This document shows positions 1-12,504 of a stretch of 64,000 nt of DNA, one piece after another; position 1 is the stretch's first letter; every line of letters begins with the position of its first letter. This DNA comes from Deuterostichococcus epilithicus. Taxonomy: Eukaryota > Chlorophyta > Trebouxiophyceae > Prasiolales > Stichococcaceae. The notes below the pieces were generated by a model. That model searched no databases. It saw only the letters and a program-made list of their open reading frames with translations, and was not told the DNA's origin. The position numbers and the translations under genes are program-made. Where the stretch lies: positions 186,001 through 250,000 of the forward strand of contig JAVTLE010000010.1 in assembly GCA_033439295.1 (NCBI GenBank). Reading direction: 5' to 3'.

Positions 1-76
1 CAGCAACTTGAACTCTCGAGGAACAATCATACGGGCTTCGGGTCGTCCTGCCATGACCGCTGGTCCATGCCTGCAG

Positions 77-238
77 CTGTCGTCGCTGGAGAGCTGGCTG
101 CGCGTTTTCAGCCGGGTGGCGCTGTTGGCGGCGCCGGGCGTCTGCGACCACTTCCCCTGCGACTACGAAATAGCATTGCGCGATGCCGCGAACATGCCGC
201 ACGATGTTGCTGCGGCAACCGCACTTCTGGTGGCCTAG
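77..238 (+). CDS. Class 3 lipase paralogue, last exon only (partial)
   Basis: This is the 3' terminal exon of a gene that begins outside the window. It opens after a CTGCAG acceptor and ends at a TAG at 236-238. Its translation matches the last exon of the complete lipase at 6569-6714: both carry S-R-(V/I)-A-L-L followed by a P-G-x-x-D-H-F-P-x-D-Y-E core, at corresponding distances from the acceptor. It was identified by this internal comparison; no catalytic residues lie in this part. It could be the end of a tandem lipase copy whose body lies to the left, or an isolated decayed exon copy like those described elsewhere in this window. Confidence 0.6.
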   Translation: MSSLESWLRVFSRVALLAAPGVCDHFPCDYEIALRDAANMPHDVAAATALLVA

Positions 239-2155
239 GGCGGGCCTACTGCTGCTTGCCACAGCGCAACGTCAAGGTAGGATTCGAGGAGCATGAACAC
301 ATATGATGAACAAGCAAAAGCAACAGCAGCATCAGGGCATCGTTGCAAGCACAGCCTGAGACCTGCCTGGGCGGCAGCGTGTCATGATCGTCCATTATGA
401 TTGCCACTAACCCTGGGCAATGTGCATTGCGGCTTTTCGCCTTCAACGGCTGGAGCTCATCTGGCTGACCTTGACAGTCACCCGGGCAGGTCACAGCATA
501 TATCTGCTGCAATGGCGCAGCAAGTTAGTCGCGTTGCTGCTGGAATGCAGGTGTGCCTCCGTGTCTGGTGCTGTTGGTTGGATCTTTCAGCGGCCGCAAT
601 AATACTGCCCGCTGCGGCGGGTCAAACAGGGCACACGTGCGCTCATGTGTAGTTTGTCATCACTGCGTGGGGCATTTATTCCGGCATTACAGCTTATGCC
701 AGCTGAAGTCCGTGCGGGCAGGTATCAAATATTTTGCTGATTGTACTAACCAATCGCTGCTTTACTGGGCCTCCACGATTCAGACCTCCTGTGGCGGCCA
801 TGCGCCACCCTAGCCTGCACCGCCGCTTGTGGGTATCATACCGTTTGGATATAACGAAGGAGTAGGTGTGGGATTCTGCGCAGCGCTGATGAGTGGCCAG
901 CACACAGCAATACATGTTTTCCGGCGCAAAGATGGCCATATGCTGCGACTGCTGGTGTACCTTATTATTGCAGAGCTGGTGCACATCGTTATTGCAGAGA
1001 GTTTGACGATGTCGTTTCTTTTATTTGTACTCTAAGAGGGGTTGGGTTCAGCATGCCAAAGCAAAATGATAACCGCGGCGCTCTATTGATTCGCTCCTGT
1101 CATGTCAGGCAATTCTTAATCATGATTGGCGGTGCCCGCAATTTGCCAAAGTCACACACTTGACAGTGCAACTGCTGCTTGTGTTTAGCAGTTCTTTGTA
1201 TGGTCGACTCGATTGATCTAATTGCGATCAGCTCACCCAGCAGAATTTGCTCGCTGACAACATGATAGCTCCTGCGCTGACTGCTAGCGCCACCCGTGAT
1301 ACCGCCGCTGCCCCAGAGCAATGATGCATCTCCAGCTGCGCTGTATTTGCGTCCCCCGGCAAGACTGCCGCTGCAACACGCCGAATCCCGGAGCCTCGCT
1401 CCAAGCTTCTTTAACATTTCTCCGCAGCGAGACTTTCATCAGCATTGATGTGTTTCGTTCATGCATCAGCCGCAGGCAGGCCTGGCCATGCTTGCAGATC
1501 CAGCCTCGATCAAGCCACAATGTGGTGCACATGCGCTGCTTAGGGCTCATCTGCGCCCGGCCGCAGCGCTACGTACTGTTGGCCAGCGGCGCGGCATTTC
1601 GCTGCTGCCCTTGACTCCTGATACACCGTGCAGCAGTTGCCCCCCACACTTGCAGCACGGCATGACGTGCTCTGCTTGAGCTTTTGCATGCCGCTGGACC
1701 ATCCCCACCGAAAGAGGAAATTTGAGTGGCATTTGACGACAAGCCACAGAAGCGTGAAATGGACTGCACCAGGTGGCTCAGTTGTCGATGGGGTTTTGAT
1801 GGGGTGAAATGGGGTGGAAAACCATGACGCATGACCTGAAGCATCAGGTGATTTGTACTTGTGACACATGTGCCAGACTGTCGGTTGATGAATGGTTGCC
1901 CTCAATCCTCCAGTCACTTCTTTGTTGCTGGGCGCTGTAAACATCTTCAAGATAGACTGAAGTAAAGGTGGTTGGGGGCGGCAACACTGCTGCAGTGCCC
2001 AAGCAACCCATCTGCCGTCCTGATCGCAGCTGGTGCAGCGTGCGAGCCGAGCATCGCAGGGGGTGCTGGCGGTCGCTTGAACGAAGTGAAGAGCACCTGG
2101 ATCGCAAAACTTGAAAGAACCTGCGGGTCGCTCGGCTCCCATCGCTACCCTCAGA
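239..2155. other. Intergenic, no gene recognised
   Basis: This stretch lies between the lipase-like terminal exon and the complete lipase. It has lower GC, short shadow reading frames and no conserved protein segment that I can recognise. It presumably holds the promoter and 5' UTR of the lipase that starts at 2156. Confidence 0.5.
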
Positions 2156-5100
2156 ATGGGCGCCTGGACCAACTTTGCAGTGCGCACGCTGCTGCAGCCC
2201 GTGTTCCTGGTCAAGGCGCTGGTGCAGCTGCCGGAGTCTTTCATCAATGAGGAGCCCAAGCGCAGCGCCGCGCCCGGCGCCAAGGCCAGCCTTGCCGCGG
2301 CGAGCGGCAAGTCCACCAATGGCAGGAAGCTTGCCGCCAGCAAGGCGCTCGCCGCCAGCGCATCAGGGTGAGAACGCAGCTCATGGGAGACCTCTTGATA
2401 TTGAAAATTCGGGTATAACATGTCGTGCCGTGCGACCTGGTGGCATGTAAGGCAAGCAGGTCGCACTGCACAAGGCCGACCTCCTGCAACTCTGCAGCGG
2501 CAACTCCGCAGCGGCGGGTGAGCCCCCATCAGCAGGCGTTTGGACGCACAGACAGGGGCAACACAATTTCCTCTGTAACACTCTCGCACATCACCCGGCG
2601 CAGGTTTGCTGGCACGTCGGCGCCGCTGCGCGTGACGTTCCTTGGCAAGCCGGAGATTCAGCTTGTGTGGCGCCGCCTCATCGACATGCGCAACAGGTGC
2701 GAGCGCTGTGTGTTCTTGACTTGCTTGTGAGGCCCTTGAAGATGCAATGCCACTGGTCGGTTGCTGGTGCTACCACCAACAGGCCAAAGACATAAAAAGA
2801 TGATGGCCACGAATGTGGCTGCAGCATTGAGGGGCCGCAGATGCTGATGCTGGTCCCGTCTTGTTGCCATCGCATCAACGGCACCAGGCGCTGACGCTTC
2901 GTGCAGGTCGCTGATGCTGCTGTACCAGGCCTTCGCCTACAACATCGTGGTGTCCGTCGTCAAGTTCCTCGGCGCTGGCGTCCTGTTGACGGCGCTGGAA
3001 CCCGTCTTCCAGTTCATCCTGTCCCTTGTTATAGGTGCACACGCTTTTTCAATGTCCTCTCCCTGTGCCGTGCCACAGCAGGGTTCGATCCCTGCATTTT
3101 GGCGGGCAAGTCTCGGTAGCAAGCTTGCTTCGACATGCAGACATACTGTTTGAGGCGCGGTTTTAGTTTGCAGAGCGTTGCTTCCACCGGCCAAGGTCTG
3201 TGGCGCAGTCCCCCGCTGCTCAATGGGCATCAGTGGAGGCGAGGCTGTGCCGCACGCAATCCGTGTCAGAACAGATTGACGCAGCCACGTGCGGCTGGCT
3301 GGCACATGCGTACCCAACAACGTTGACATTGACTACGGTGACACACAGCTCCACACCATGCCCTCAACCTGGGGCTTTCGCATCCCTGTCGTGTGGACAT
3401 GACTGTCCGCTATCTGATGCGCAGGCAAGTACAAGCTCGAGAAGCCAGAGGACGGCAAGACCGAGGTTCTATACTCGTTTGCCAACAGCGTCGACACAGA
3501 GTTCGGCCTGCCGAGGGACTATGCCGCCTTCCCTTTCGCCTCCCCCAGCACGCTGTCGCTGAAGGTGCGCGCCGCAGCTGTCTCTTGCATGATCTGCCTC
3601 TGCGGATCTGCTGCTCTGCAGGCCGAGCTGCTGCTTCCGCTACCTGATCAGAGGAGACCCGCACTGGATGCAGGAGGCGGAGCAAGCGTGCGTGCTGGCC
3701 TCTGATAATGGCAGCGTCGGCAGATAACGAGCTGTTCCTCGCAAACCTGCAGGATGCCAGGGTGGCTGAGGCCAAGCGTGGACATCTGGCGGCCATGGCG
3801 ATCAAGTTGGCGTATGAGAACCCCCTCATCATCCGCGATGCCGTCACGCGCTGGGGTTTCACCTGGCTCGCCGACCAAAAGGTGATGGTTTTCGTGCTTA
3901 GCTCCCCTGCTGCTCGGGATAGTGCCCTGGCCCCACCGCAAGAGTGGGGATGCCGGCATCGCACACTCGTGTGAACCATGCAGCGCGGGGAAAAGCACTG
4001 ACACCCCAAAGTTCCCTGGTCATCTTCAGGCGGACCACGGCTCCTCGACTGTACCAGAGACCTACTGGTATGCCTTCTACAGCAAGGACGCCGTCATCAT
4101 CGCCTTCAGGCAGGGCCCCTCTCCAACGCCCCTCGGTGTTGTGGACTCTGCTGTGCAGACTTGAGGCTGCGTCATTGGGTGTAGCCTGCGCTGCATCTGG
4201 TGGTCTGAGAGCCCTTCTCGACTCCGGCCTGCACATCATCCTCCCACCCGCTTTCTCCCTGCATCAGCAGGCTGTCGTCGGTATTGCTTCCTGCGTGGCG
4301 GCCACAGCTTTCAGATTTGCATCCTGGAGACACTCCCCAAGACCCTGCCTGCCATTCTTCTCCAGAGCTCCGTGCTGTGCCGCCCGTAGGGGCACCTCGC
4401 CGCTCAACCTCATCAACTGGCAGACCGACATCGACCTGGGGCTCTCCGCCCAGCATGACATGGGCCGCGTGCACGACGGCTTCTACGACGCTCTCTTTGG
4501 CGAGGCTGCCAACGCATGTTCGCTGTGCGATGGCCACGCACATCAGGAGGTCACTACCGTGTTCGACGCCGCGGTCGCTGCCCTGACCGAGGTGCGCTGC
4601 CTACTCAGCCTTGGCTGCTCTTGGTGTCCACTGAAGCGAGTAAGGTACTGCGGCGGAAAGTGAATGTGATGCGGCAATGACGGCCAGCTCGAGCAACTTG
4701 ACCTCTTGTGGGATGCTTTGCCGACTTATGCAGGCCCAGCATGACATTATGAAGGGTTGCAGCAGCACGTCATTTTTTTTTGTCGGGGTGGCCCCCACTG
4801 CCGTCACATTGATCTGCGGCTGATGTCGTGCATGCAGGCGAAGGTGCAGCGCAAGCGCATCTACATCTGCGGCCATTCCCTTGGCGGTGCGCGACACTCT
4901 TGTCGCTCGTGACTACTTTTAAAGGGTCTATATAAATCTGTCCTCACTGCCACAGCGCTACTAAACTGCCTCAGTGGCTCCAAGATGCTCGTGGCTTACT
5001 GCTCACCACAGCACTGTTCTTGCACGGAAGCCAGGTGCGGCATCTCACTGATGATTGGCGCAATTCTCGCCTGTCGACATGTGCTTCTCGCCTTCTTGAC

Positions 5101-6714
5101 AATCCGGCTGCCGCATTGTAGCGCGAGATTCAAGATGGAAACCTGTTCCCCGAATGTCAAGAGCTTGCGTCACCTCCGCGCAGGTGCGCTAACATCGGTC
5201 TTCTCGCTGTCGCTGGCGGTCCGCAAGCCGGAGGCTGCCGCTCGTATCGCTGGGATCTACACTTTTGGCCAACCACGCACCGGGGACGACGACTACGCGG
5301 CCGCCTTCGATGACAAATTCCAGACCATCTGCAAGTGCGATCTGGGTTCGGACCTGTGATGCACGAAGCTGGCCATTTTGCTGCAGGGCAACACAGTCAT
5401 GAGCGTTGTCGGATGCCTCAATACACGTGGACCTTCAGCAGCCGTGCATGGGGCACATTTCTGGAGATTGCCAATCCAGACCCAAAAAGATCATGTGTGC
5501 TGCCGCCCAACCTGTTGCAGCCGCTGCTGTGCACACACTGATGCTGCACAATCGCGATGGGTGACGCCCAGCGTGACTGCAGTTCAGCACGCTGTCTCAA
5601 TCTTGACGCAGGGTTATACTTGACACACGGTACTCTTGGTGTCCCAGGCGCTATGTGCATGCGGCGGACATTGTGACCAAGGTCCCTGTCGGCCTGGGCT
5701 ACCTGCACCACGGCGTGGAGCGTTTCGTCCCCTCCTTCGACATCGCCTCGGAAAAGGTGGGCCCGGTGCCTGACGGAATCGAATGGCAGCCTTTACGAGA
5801 GTTGGTGGCATGGTTGCGTGCCTGTCATGTCGGAGCGGGGAGATGCCAAGACCACCATTGTGCCGCCAGCCACCTGCGAGGCGGCAGGGGCATGCCGCAA
5901 AGTTGCAGGCCTGCCACGTACTGCCGCAGACCTGGCCTTTGGACCAGCCGCAGGCCCCGCAGCGGCTGCAGCGTCACTGGACCAAGTGCACTTGCTCGTC
6001 TTCCGCGGAGATGACCACCAGAACCACTTGGCCGGCTGCCTGTAAAATCTCCATCGACTCTGCGCAGGCGCGGGTGCTGGACAATGCTAACGCCGTGAGC
6101 GAGTGGGAGCAGCGGGAGGCACGTCATGCGCTGTGGTATGGCTTCCTCAAGCTGGTGTGGAGCCAGGTGCGGCCTGACGACAGTCTCCTGCTCGTGCCCG
6201 TGCTCTGCCCTGCCTTGACCGTCCCCCGCCCAAGTGCCCATGCCCTGCGCGGCCTGCGCTGTAGCTTGCTGCGCGCCCCCTTTCTCCCTTGTGGGCGCTG
6301 CTGCGCGGTATTCCAGCCAGGTCCAGGCAGGTGGAGTCCGCGCCGCACCGCCGCCGCCGCTGCTGCTCACACTCGGGGAAAGGGTCCAAGCTGAGAACAA
6401 GTTGAATTTTGATACGTCAAATTCAGAGCCCAATGTGCCGCAGGTGCACCCGCGCAACAGTGTGCGCTCAGCCATGCCGCCCTTTTCGTCCGGCAGCTGC
6501 AGGTTGATCGCAGTGCCGTAACTGTCTTGCAGCGACATGCTGACCACATTGACACGTCTGCGCTGCAGGTGCCGCCGAGGGAGAGTGTGCTGCGCACGCT
6601 GAGCCGCATCGCGCTGCTGCCGCTGCCGGGCCTGAGCGACCACTTCCCCGGCGACTACGAGACGCTGCTGCGCGAGAACGTGCAGCGCGTCATCGATACT
6701 CCTCTGGCGGCCTG
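2156..6714 (+). CDS. Class 3 (alpha/beta) lipase with N-terminal membrane segments
   Basis: A lipase of the fungal/plant class 3 family, expected to hydrolyse acylglycerols or galactolipids. The start is the ATG at 2156 (MGAWTNF). Exons read by conserved sequence and GT/AG edges: 2156-2367, 2604-2696, 2907-3034, 3425-3564, about 3720-3881, 4029-4110, 4389-4590, 4838-4890, 5185-5330, 5649-5756, 6068-6165 and 6569-6714 (stop TAA-free edge resolved to TGA near 6712). The exon at 2907 encodes a hydrophobic stretch (SLMLLYQAFAYNIVVSVV onward), suggesting membrane anchoring. The nucleophile elbow is C-G-H-S-L-G-G at about 4865, F-G-Q-P-R follows at about 5270, and the catalytic Asp lies in H-A-A-D-I-V at about 5660. 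The family assignment is firm; substrate and compartment are not visible. Confidence 0.85.
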
Positions 6715-9692
6715 AAAGGTGAGCTGGGATTGGTGTGCTGAGGTTGCATTTTTTCCGGGGCGCACTGGCAAAGACGCGCCAGGACACACAGGGTTGCCAG
6801 CGTGCAGCCGCAGAGGTTGTTTTCGAGCAGTCATCCGAACAGAGGCTATGCTCGAACTTGCTCCTCAATATGGGGCACTCTGCGATGGGCAGGGTGCAGC
6901 GATCCGAGAGGATATGGGCCATGCCATCACACCCGGCGGTCGCCAATGGCAAGGGCTGCCTGGCAAGCAGAGTCCGGATTGGAATATCAGAAGTGTTTGC
7001 ATGTTCTGCAGAGTCGGTGGACATGCGCACAACACATACTCTTTTCTTGCATGACCAAAAAGCGGCTGCTCAAATTTGATATCCGAGGGTTACATGAATT
7101 TGAAATGTGGTCGTTGTACTGCAGACATGTGGCTTCTCTAATTTACGCAGACCTCCAGAGCTGGCATAAATGTGATGCAGCAGCCGTGTCGCAATTGCAG
7201 GCTAAAACATCAGGAAAGCAGTCGGGCGTTCCGGGCGCACCTGCATGCTGCATCGATGCTGGTGGGGACCGTACGAAAATCAGCTGCTGTTCGCCTGCGT
7301 TCAGTGAGCGAGGGTTCGACCCAGTTGGCCGTCAGCTCCAGGCGGCTGGTGCCATGTACTTCTCGAGCAATAGTCCAAGGCGAGGGCAGGGCGCATATTG
7401 CCACCGTATGCAGGGCCTTGCTCGACATGCGTTTGAAAGCCAGCTCCTGCTGCTCGCACCACTGTTTCGGGACGTCTACTTTCCTCTGCATTACTGCGGC
7501 TTCAGGCAGCACTGAGGTTGCAATAAGATGACATGTATTGTATGTGCTCATTTGGGCACGGGCACTTTGTGGTCTAGGGTTCAGGATCTAGGATCGAGTT
7601 TCTGCGACATTGCATTGATCGCTTCAGGCTGAAATATTTGGTATTTGGATGGGGACAAGAGGATGATTGGACATGACTGCAGGATTATGACTAGGTATGC
7701 CGCTGGCAGGTCTATGGTTGCGGCTTGTATACAACATCTGGTGACGAATTTGGCAGATACGTGTCAAAAGTGAAGTTGTTGGTCAGTGAGCCAGCATATG
7801 CTGCCTGTTACAGAAATTGAGAAAGCTGTACACGTGAAGAATTTGCCAGGATATGACTGTTCTCGTTTACTCCTCTGCATGTCTACGTTCGGTCGTGCTA
7901 GGAGGCATGCCAGAGACTGCTATGGTGAAGGCGGCAGAAAGTGAGCCACCGGCGTCATGCACAAGGACCCGACTCTAGCCAGAGCTTGTGTGTGCTGCAT
8001 AAGAATGCGCCGCCGAGCGTCGCTGCATTTTCACTGGTCATCCCCGCTGTGAAGGTCTGGCCTGCCACGAGCTGCAGTGCCGGTGGCAGCAGGACGCGTT
8101 TTGCACACAGGCAAGATTGAGCATATGTCGAACGGAGGACAACTCGGGTAAGCCGCTACGAAAACTCTGCAGGTTTCCATTAGCATCACAAATTGTAAGG
8201 CATCGCACCTCAGTTCACCGCTGCCCATACCGCGCCCTTGAGCTGCATGCGGCAGCAGGCCGCCGGGCTGGTGACAGCATCCGGCGCCGTCGAATGCTCG
8301 ATGTACAGCGTCCACTGCATCCGTCCCGGTCAACACCTGGCTCAGCAGCGGCTGCATTGTGCTCAGAGAGCACTCAGCCACTGCAGGACCAGGCAAGCTA
8401 GTGTATGCGACTGTCTGCTGCTGGCACTGCCGCTGCGGCAGCCTCATTGGCGCCTCCAGCAGCCGCCACGAATGTGGGAATGACGCCAAGCCCCGGTGCG
8501 GAGCGCGCGACGCTTCGATCGTTCTCCGGCTTCCAGGGAATCCTGGGGTGCAGCATGCACCTTTCTTGACTCAAAACGAATGTCTACCCGCGGTGGCCTC
8601 AGCATTCAGACCTGTGTCCGTCCCAGCGCCCTGGCCCGTGACTGCCAGGCTTGAGATGTCAGCAACCTGCGTAATGCGCCTATTGCTTCTCGTGACCTGT
8701 CCCGCAGAAATCAGGCTTAGGCGCAGGCTGCATGCTGTCGCTCAAGTGGGCTGGGTACACTACTTCGAAATCAGCGCACAGGTCATTGAAAGACTGGAAA
8801 TGGTGCCAGCGGTCTTGTCAATGCCACTGTTGTCCTGTTGTCCTGTTGTTGGCTGTTGTTGTGCTGCACGTCTGCCACAACTATGAGAAATTGCGGTTAG
8901 GCGCTGACTGATATCTGAGGGTTTCACGCATTTGCCGCCTTCGAAGTAGCTGCAAGCCTAATTTGCATCGAGCTTGACGTTTGAAGCCAACGTTCTCCAT
9001 ACAGGCCCTGCAATCCCTACAAACTCAATTGAGCACGTGCAATGACATGACACTCGATATTACTGATAGCTTCATATCAGGGGACAGCAACGCCGCTCAC
9101 CAGCTTGCACACATTCCTACTTGCAACAAAGTATTCAACTTCAGCAGCTGATAAGGATCCAAGCTGAGCGTTCCGCTGTCCAGGAACCCAAGTTTGGCGT
9201 CTCGTACAAGTCTGCTGAGATGCAGCAGACTCTGGGTGCGATCCGCACTGTTTTTCCACACCGGCAGTTTCCGTCTAAGTCTCAAATACGCCTTCTACCT
9301 ACCATCACCCGACCACGGCACGTCAAGTTGCAGGTGATCACCTGATCTCGTTGTGTGGGCTGCCAAACCTGCCGGAACGCTTCAATTCACCAGCTGCAAA
9401 CTCATATTTTGCAAGCAGCGGCGTTATTCACAGGCTTATAAACACGTGTACAGTGTCGACTGCTTGTTACGCAGGTGGTGCAGGCTGGATTCTATGGCGC
9501 AAAGGATGACAAGCCACCCTCGCGCCCAAATGATGGCCCCAATTGGCTCGACCAGGTGAACATTCATGCTGGCGCCAGCTGCTTGCTCAAGATCCAGCCA
9601 TGCTGATTACCGCTGCAAAAAATTTGGCGCCAACGTTGCACAGGACCGTCGGTTCACGCATAGCCATGCGCCTCTCCTCCTGCTGTGCAGAA
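6715..9692. other. 3 kb gene-poor interval
   Basis: No conserved coding segment is visible on either strand. Reading frames are short and compositionally random. A degenerate telomere-like string occurs near 7578. It lies between two same-direction genes (lipase and TIC21-like) and so contains the lipase 3' UTR and the next promoter. An unrecognised transit-peptide exon of the TIC21-like gene could lie in its right half. Confidence 0.5.
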
Positions 9693-9717
9693 GACTGCGC
9701 CGCCTGCAGTGAGCGAC

Positions 9718-11248
9718 ATGGCCGCCGCCGGCGAGTCGGACATCTCGACTCGCACTGCGGCCAGCCTGCGCAACCTGTCGGTCTTCTCCTTCTGGACGCA
9801 GCTCAGCCTGAGCGTTGTCAGTGGCGTCATCCTGTTCTTCGCCATCCAGTCAGGCTCGGTAAGCTGAGTTTGAGAAGTGCGAGAAGCAGATGACACAGCG
9901 AGCCAGCGTGCAACACATGCGGCAAAGTACGTAATCAGTTGCCAAATGGTGTGACCCCCTTTAAGCATCTCTGCGGCAAGCGGCGGGCTACATCCAGTCG
10001 CACGAGGCTGCAGCCGTCTCGGCGGGCCTCCACTCATCGGCCGCTGCCGCAAGCAGCACACAAACGCACCGGACGACGCCTCTTATTGACCCCGCTGCAG
10101 GCGCCGGGCCGGGCGCCCAACGTCAGCGTCTACTTCACGCTCGTCGGCGTCGTCTTCAGCTTCGTGTCCACCTTCCTGGCACACGGCGCCCGCCGGTGAG
10201 GCCTGCGGTCCCGCGGCGCTGCCAGAAGCCCCTGTCTCCGTATTCCAGCGCGTCACGGCCGCCGCTGCACGCGGTCCCGCGATCGCCTGGCCGCAAGTTG
10301 CAGTGCGTGACGCAACCGTTGCAAGCAGCAGCGCCGCTCGCAGTGCGCGCCCCAAGGGCGGAAGTCCCTCACGGTCTGTGATTCGAGCGACAGCGACAGT
10401 GCGCTCCGCACGACAGGCGGGCGTGGGCGATTCTGGAGCGCGGCGACTCGGTTGCGACAGGCAAGGTGGTGTCCTCGCTGCTGCGCAACATCACCATCAA
10501 CCTGTGGGGGCTGGGCGCCACCATCGTCGGCCTGCAGGTGGGCAGCCCTCCGCGCGGCTGACGCTCGATGTGACGGGCAGTCGGGTGCTCGCTGTAGACC
10601 CTGAGGTGCAGATCACCAACGGTCTGCAAGATCAGGTGCTCCAGCCCCTGCGATTTGCCGCGCCGAGCATCCCTCCCATGTCGGGTCACCTGCGGGTTTT
10701 GTCAGCAGCGCCTCCGAGCAGCTCCCTCTCGTGGCTGATGCAGTCCCAGTCTGACAAAGGCCATGCGGGAATTGCCATACCAACACGATGCGACCTGGGC
10801 CGCAGGCGACAGTGGGCACGCTGGTGGCCAAAACCCTGACAACGTCCACCTCCAACCCGTATGCCGCAAACCCTACAACTGTGCGTGGCGCACCCGCCGC
10901 CCTGGATGCATTCTCCATTCAGGTGCAACCTTCGTGCAGGAAACCTTCTGCACGCGCAGCGCTGTGCGGAGCTTCACATAAGCGCGGCCTGCACCATCCC
11001 ACCTGCCATTTCCGGTCGACACTGAAAGTGCTCGAGTGACATTCTAAGAGTTGACCTGGCAGAACGCCTCATTTCCCATGCCTGTGATTGGTGCTGCCCA
11101 AATCCATCGATCCTGCACAAATTTCGGGTCATCGCTCCATACTGCGCAGGCGTCGACGAATACGGTGCTGGCACACTTTGCTTCCATCGTCTTTGCGAAT
11201 TGGCTGCTCCGCATCCTCAACCGTGCCGCCGCCAAGGCCACTGCCTGA
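9718..11248 (+). CDS. TIC21: TIC21/PIC1-like chloroplast inner envelope protein (DUF3611)
   Basis: Five exons join in phase: 9718-9858, 10101-10195, 10417-10537, 10806-10922 and 11150-11248 (TGA), giving about 190 residues. The family is a four-helix inner-envelope protein implicated in protein import and/or iron transport. Four hydrophobic segments are visible: FWTQLSLSVVSGVILFFAI, VYFTLVGVVFSFVSTFLA, NLWGLGATIVGLQATVGTL and the C-terminal NTVLAHFASIVFANWLLRIL. The family signature V-G-x-L-V-A-K-x-L-T-T followed by N-P-Y is present across exon 4, as is A-S-x-N-T-x-L-x-H-F in exon 5. The start is uncertain: coding phase extends a few codons upstream of the ATG to a possible acceptor at about 9692, and the transit peptide expected for the family is missing, so an unseen first exon is likely. 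Confidence 0.82.
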
Positions 11249-12504
11249 TGCCAGGCAGCCATTAGGCGCGCGTAGTCAGCTGGTCACGATACGCTTTGCG
11301 AGTTCTCAGCCCGTTTCCATCACCCATGTTGCGCTTCCATAGAACGGCGTTGAGTTCAAGTTGTTCCCACACTAGTAGTCTACCGAGAGTAGTGTGTGAG
11401 CTTGGAAATTGATTATGACTCCATCTGGTAGGTGGTTTGGACTCTCCGACAACGCTCCAGCAAACGCCTGGAACACGGTCACACACATATAGCGACATCA
11501 TTGTCAATGCAGAAGGGCCGCCGTTGACATGGCAAGGCCGTGCTATTTGACAGCACTGATGCTGTCCATTGCATCACCGGGGGTTGGGCCACGGCGCTTG
11601 AAGATACCTAATGATTATTGTTGTGGTGATTCATTGCATGCAATGAGTTGCTGCCCAGTAAGAATGCGATGACGTATTGCTTGGAAGGCTTACAACAGCT
11701 ACGAAGCAGGTTTTGACGGAATTGGCTGCATTTCCTGATCAACGGGCGGCCGCCTAGTAGGAGGATACCAGGCGGCCGCCGTGCTGCGGCGGCGCCAGTA
11801 CAACAATGGCGAATCTACAGGCGATGATCATCAAGGAGCATGAAGGAAGATGTGCTGCATGCGGCACAACGAAACGACGAACCCGACTGACAGGAACCAC
11901 TCGAAATGGGTCGCAGCCTCGCTCTCTATTGAGGCCACCCTCAAAACACAGAACTCCCCGCACACGCGACCAGACCAGTTGTTCACGTTGACCCCACCAC
12001 CGCAACCACTGAAGACGGCCGCAGCTTGTGCAACAACGTGTCTGAGCCCGGCAGCACCAACTCTGACGCAATGCCTGGCAACATTCTGGGCGGGCCGCAC
12101 ACTACCCAGCGGCAGGCATGAACTAACACACCTCCCAAACAACACTCTCAAGTCCAGTCTTGGCTCCGCGCCGACAACTAAGGGCTCCCATGAAACTTGC
12201 AAGCCCCACCAGAAATGCCCCGAAAAGTCGCTTTGTATCGGAGGTGCTCCGCAATCAGTACATATTGCGCAAGCCGAAAGCCTAGCAGAGAACACAGCTG
12301 CGGATGACGGCACTTGCATGAGCCGCCACCCGCACTAACCAACCGACCGCGCGTGCAGGCAGCTGCTGCGCCTTGCACCGCTCTTGACGGTTTAATGATA
12401 AATAGTTTGCATTATAGATCTTTGTAGCGGGATGACTGACCCGCAGATTCATTGTATCGCTGAAAGGTGTTATTTGTGAGTGGGAAGGATCCACCAACAT
12501 CGAA
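11249..12504. other. Convergent intergenic region (TIC21-like / SBP factor)
   Basis: This holds the 3' ends of two convergent genes. No coding segment was recognised, although both strands carry an open frame of about 160 codons near 11831-12338 with no family resemblance. A perfect inverted repeat lies at 11745-11780 and a weaker one near 11367-11399. Confidence 0.5.
11745..11780. repeat. Perfect 11-bp inverted repeat around a 14-nt loop
   Basis: The arms GGCGGCCGCCT (11745-11755) and AGGCGGCCGCC (11770-11780) are exact reverse complements. Each arm contains the self-palindrome GGCGGCCGCC, so either strand could fold into a very GC-rich hairpin or two small ones. It sits between convergent genes. 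Confidence 0.8.

Noticed and set aside
11831-12338. Overlapping 162-codon frames on both strands
   Set aside because: The frames are mirror images with no conserved motif. This is typical of a random GC-rich stretch between convergent genes.
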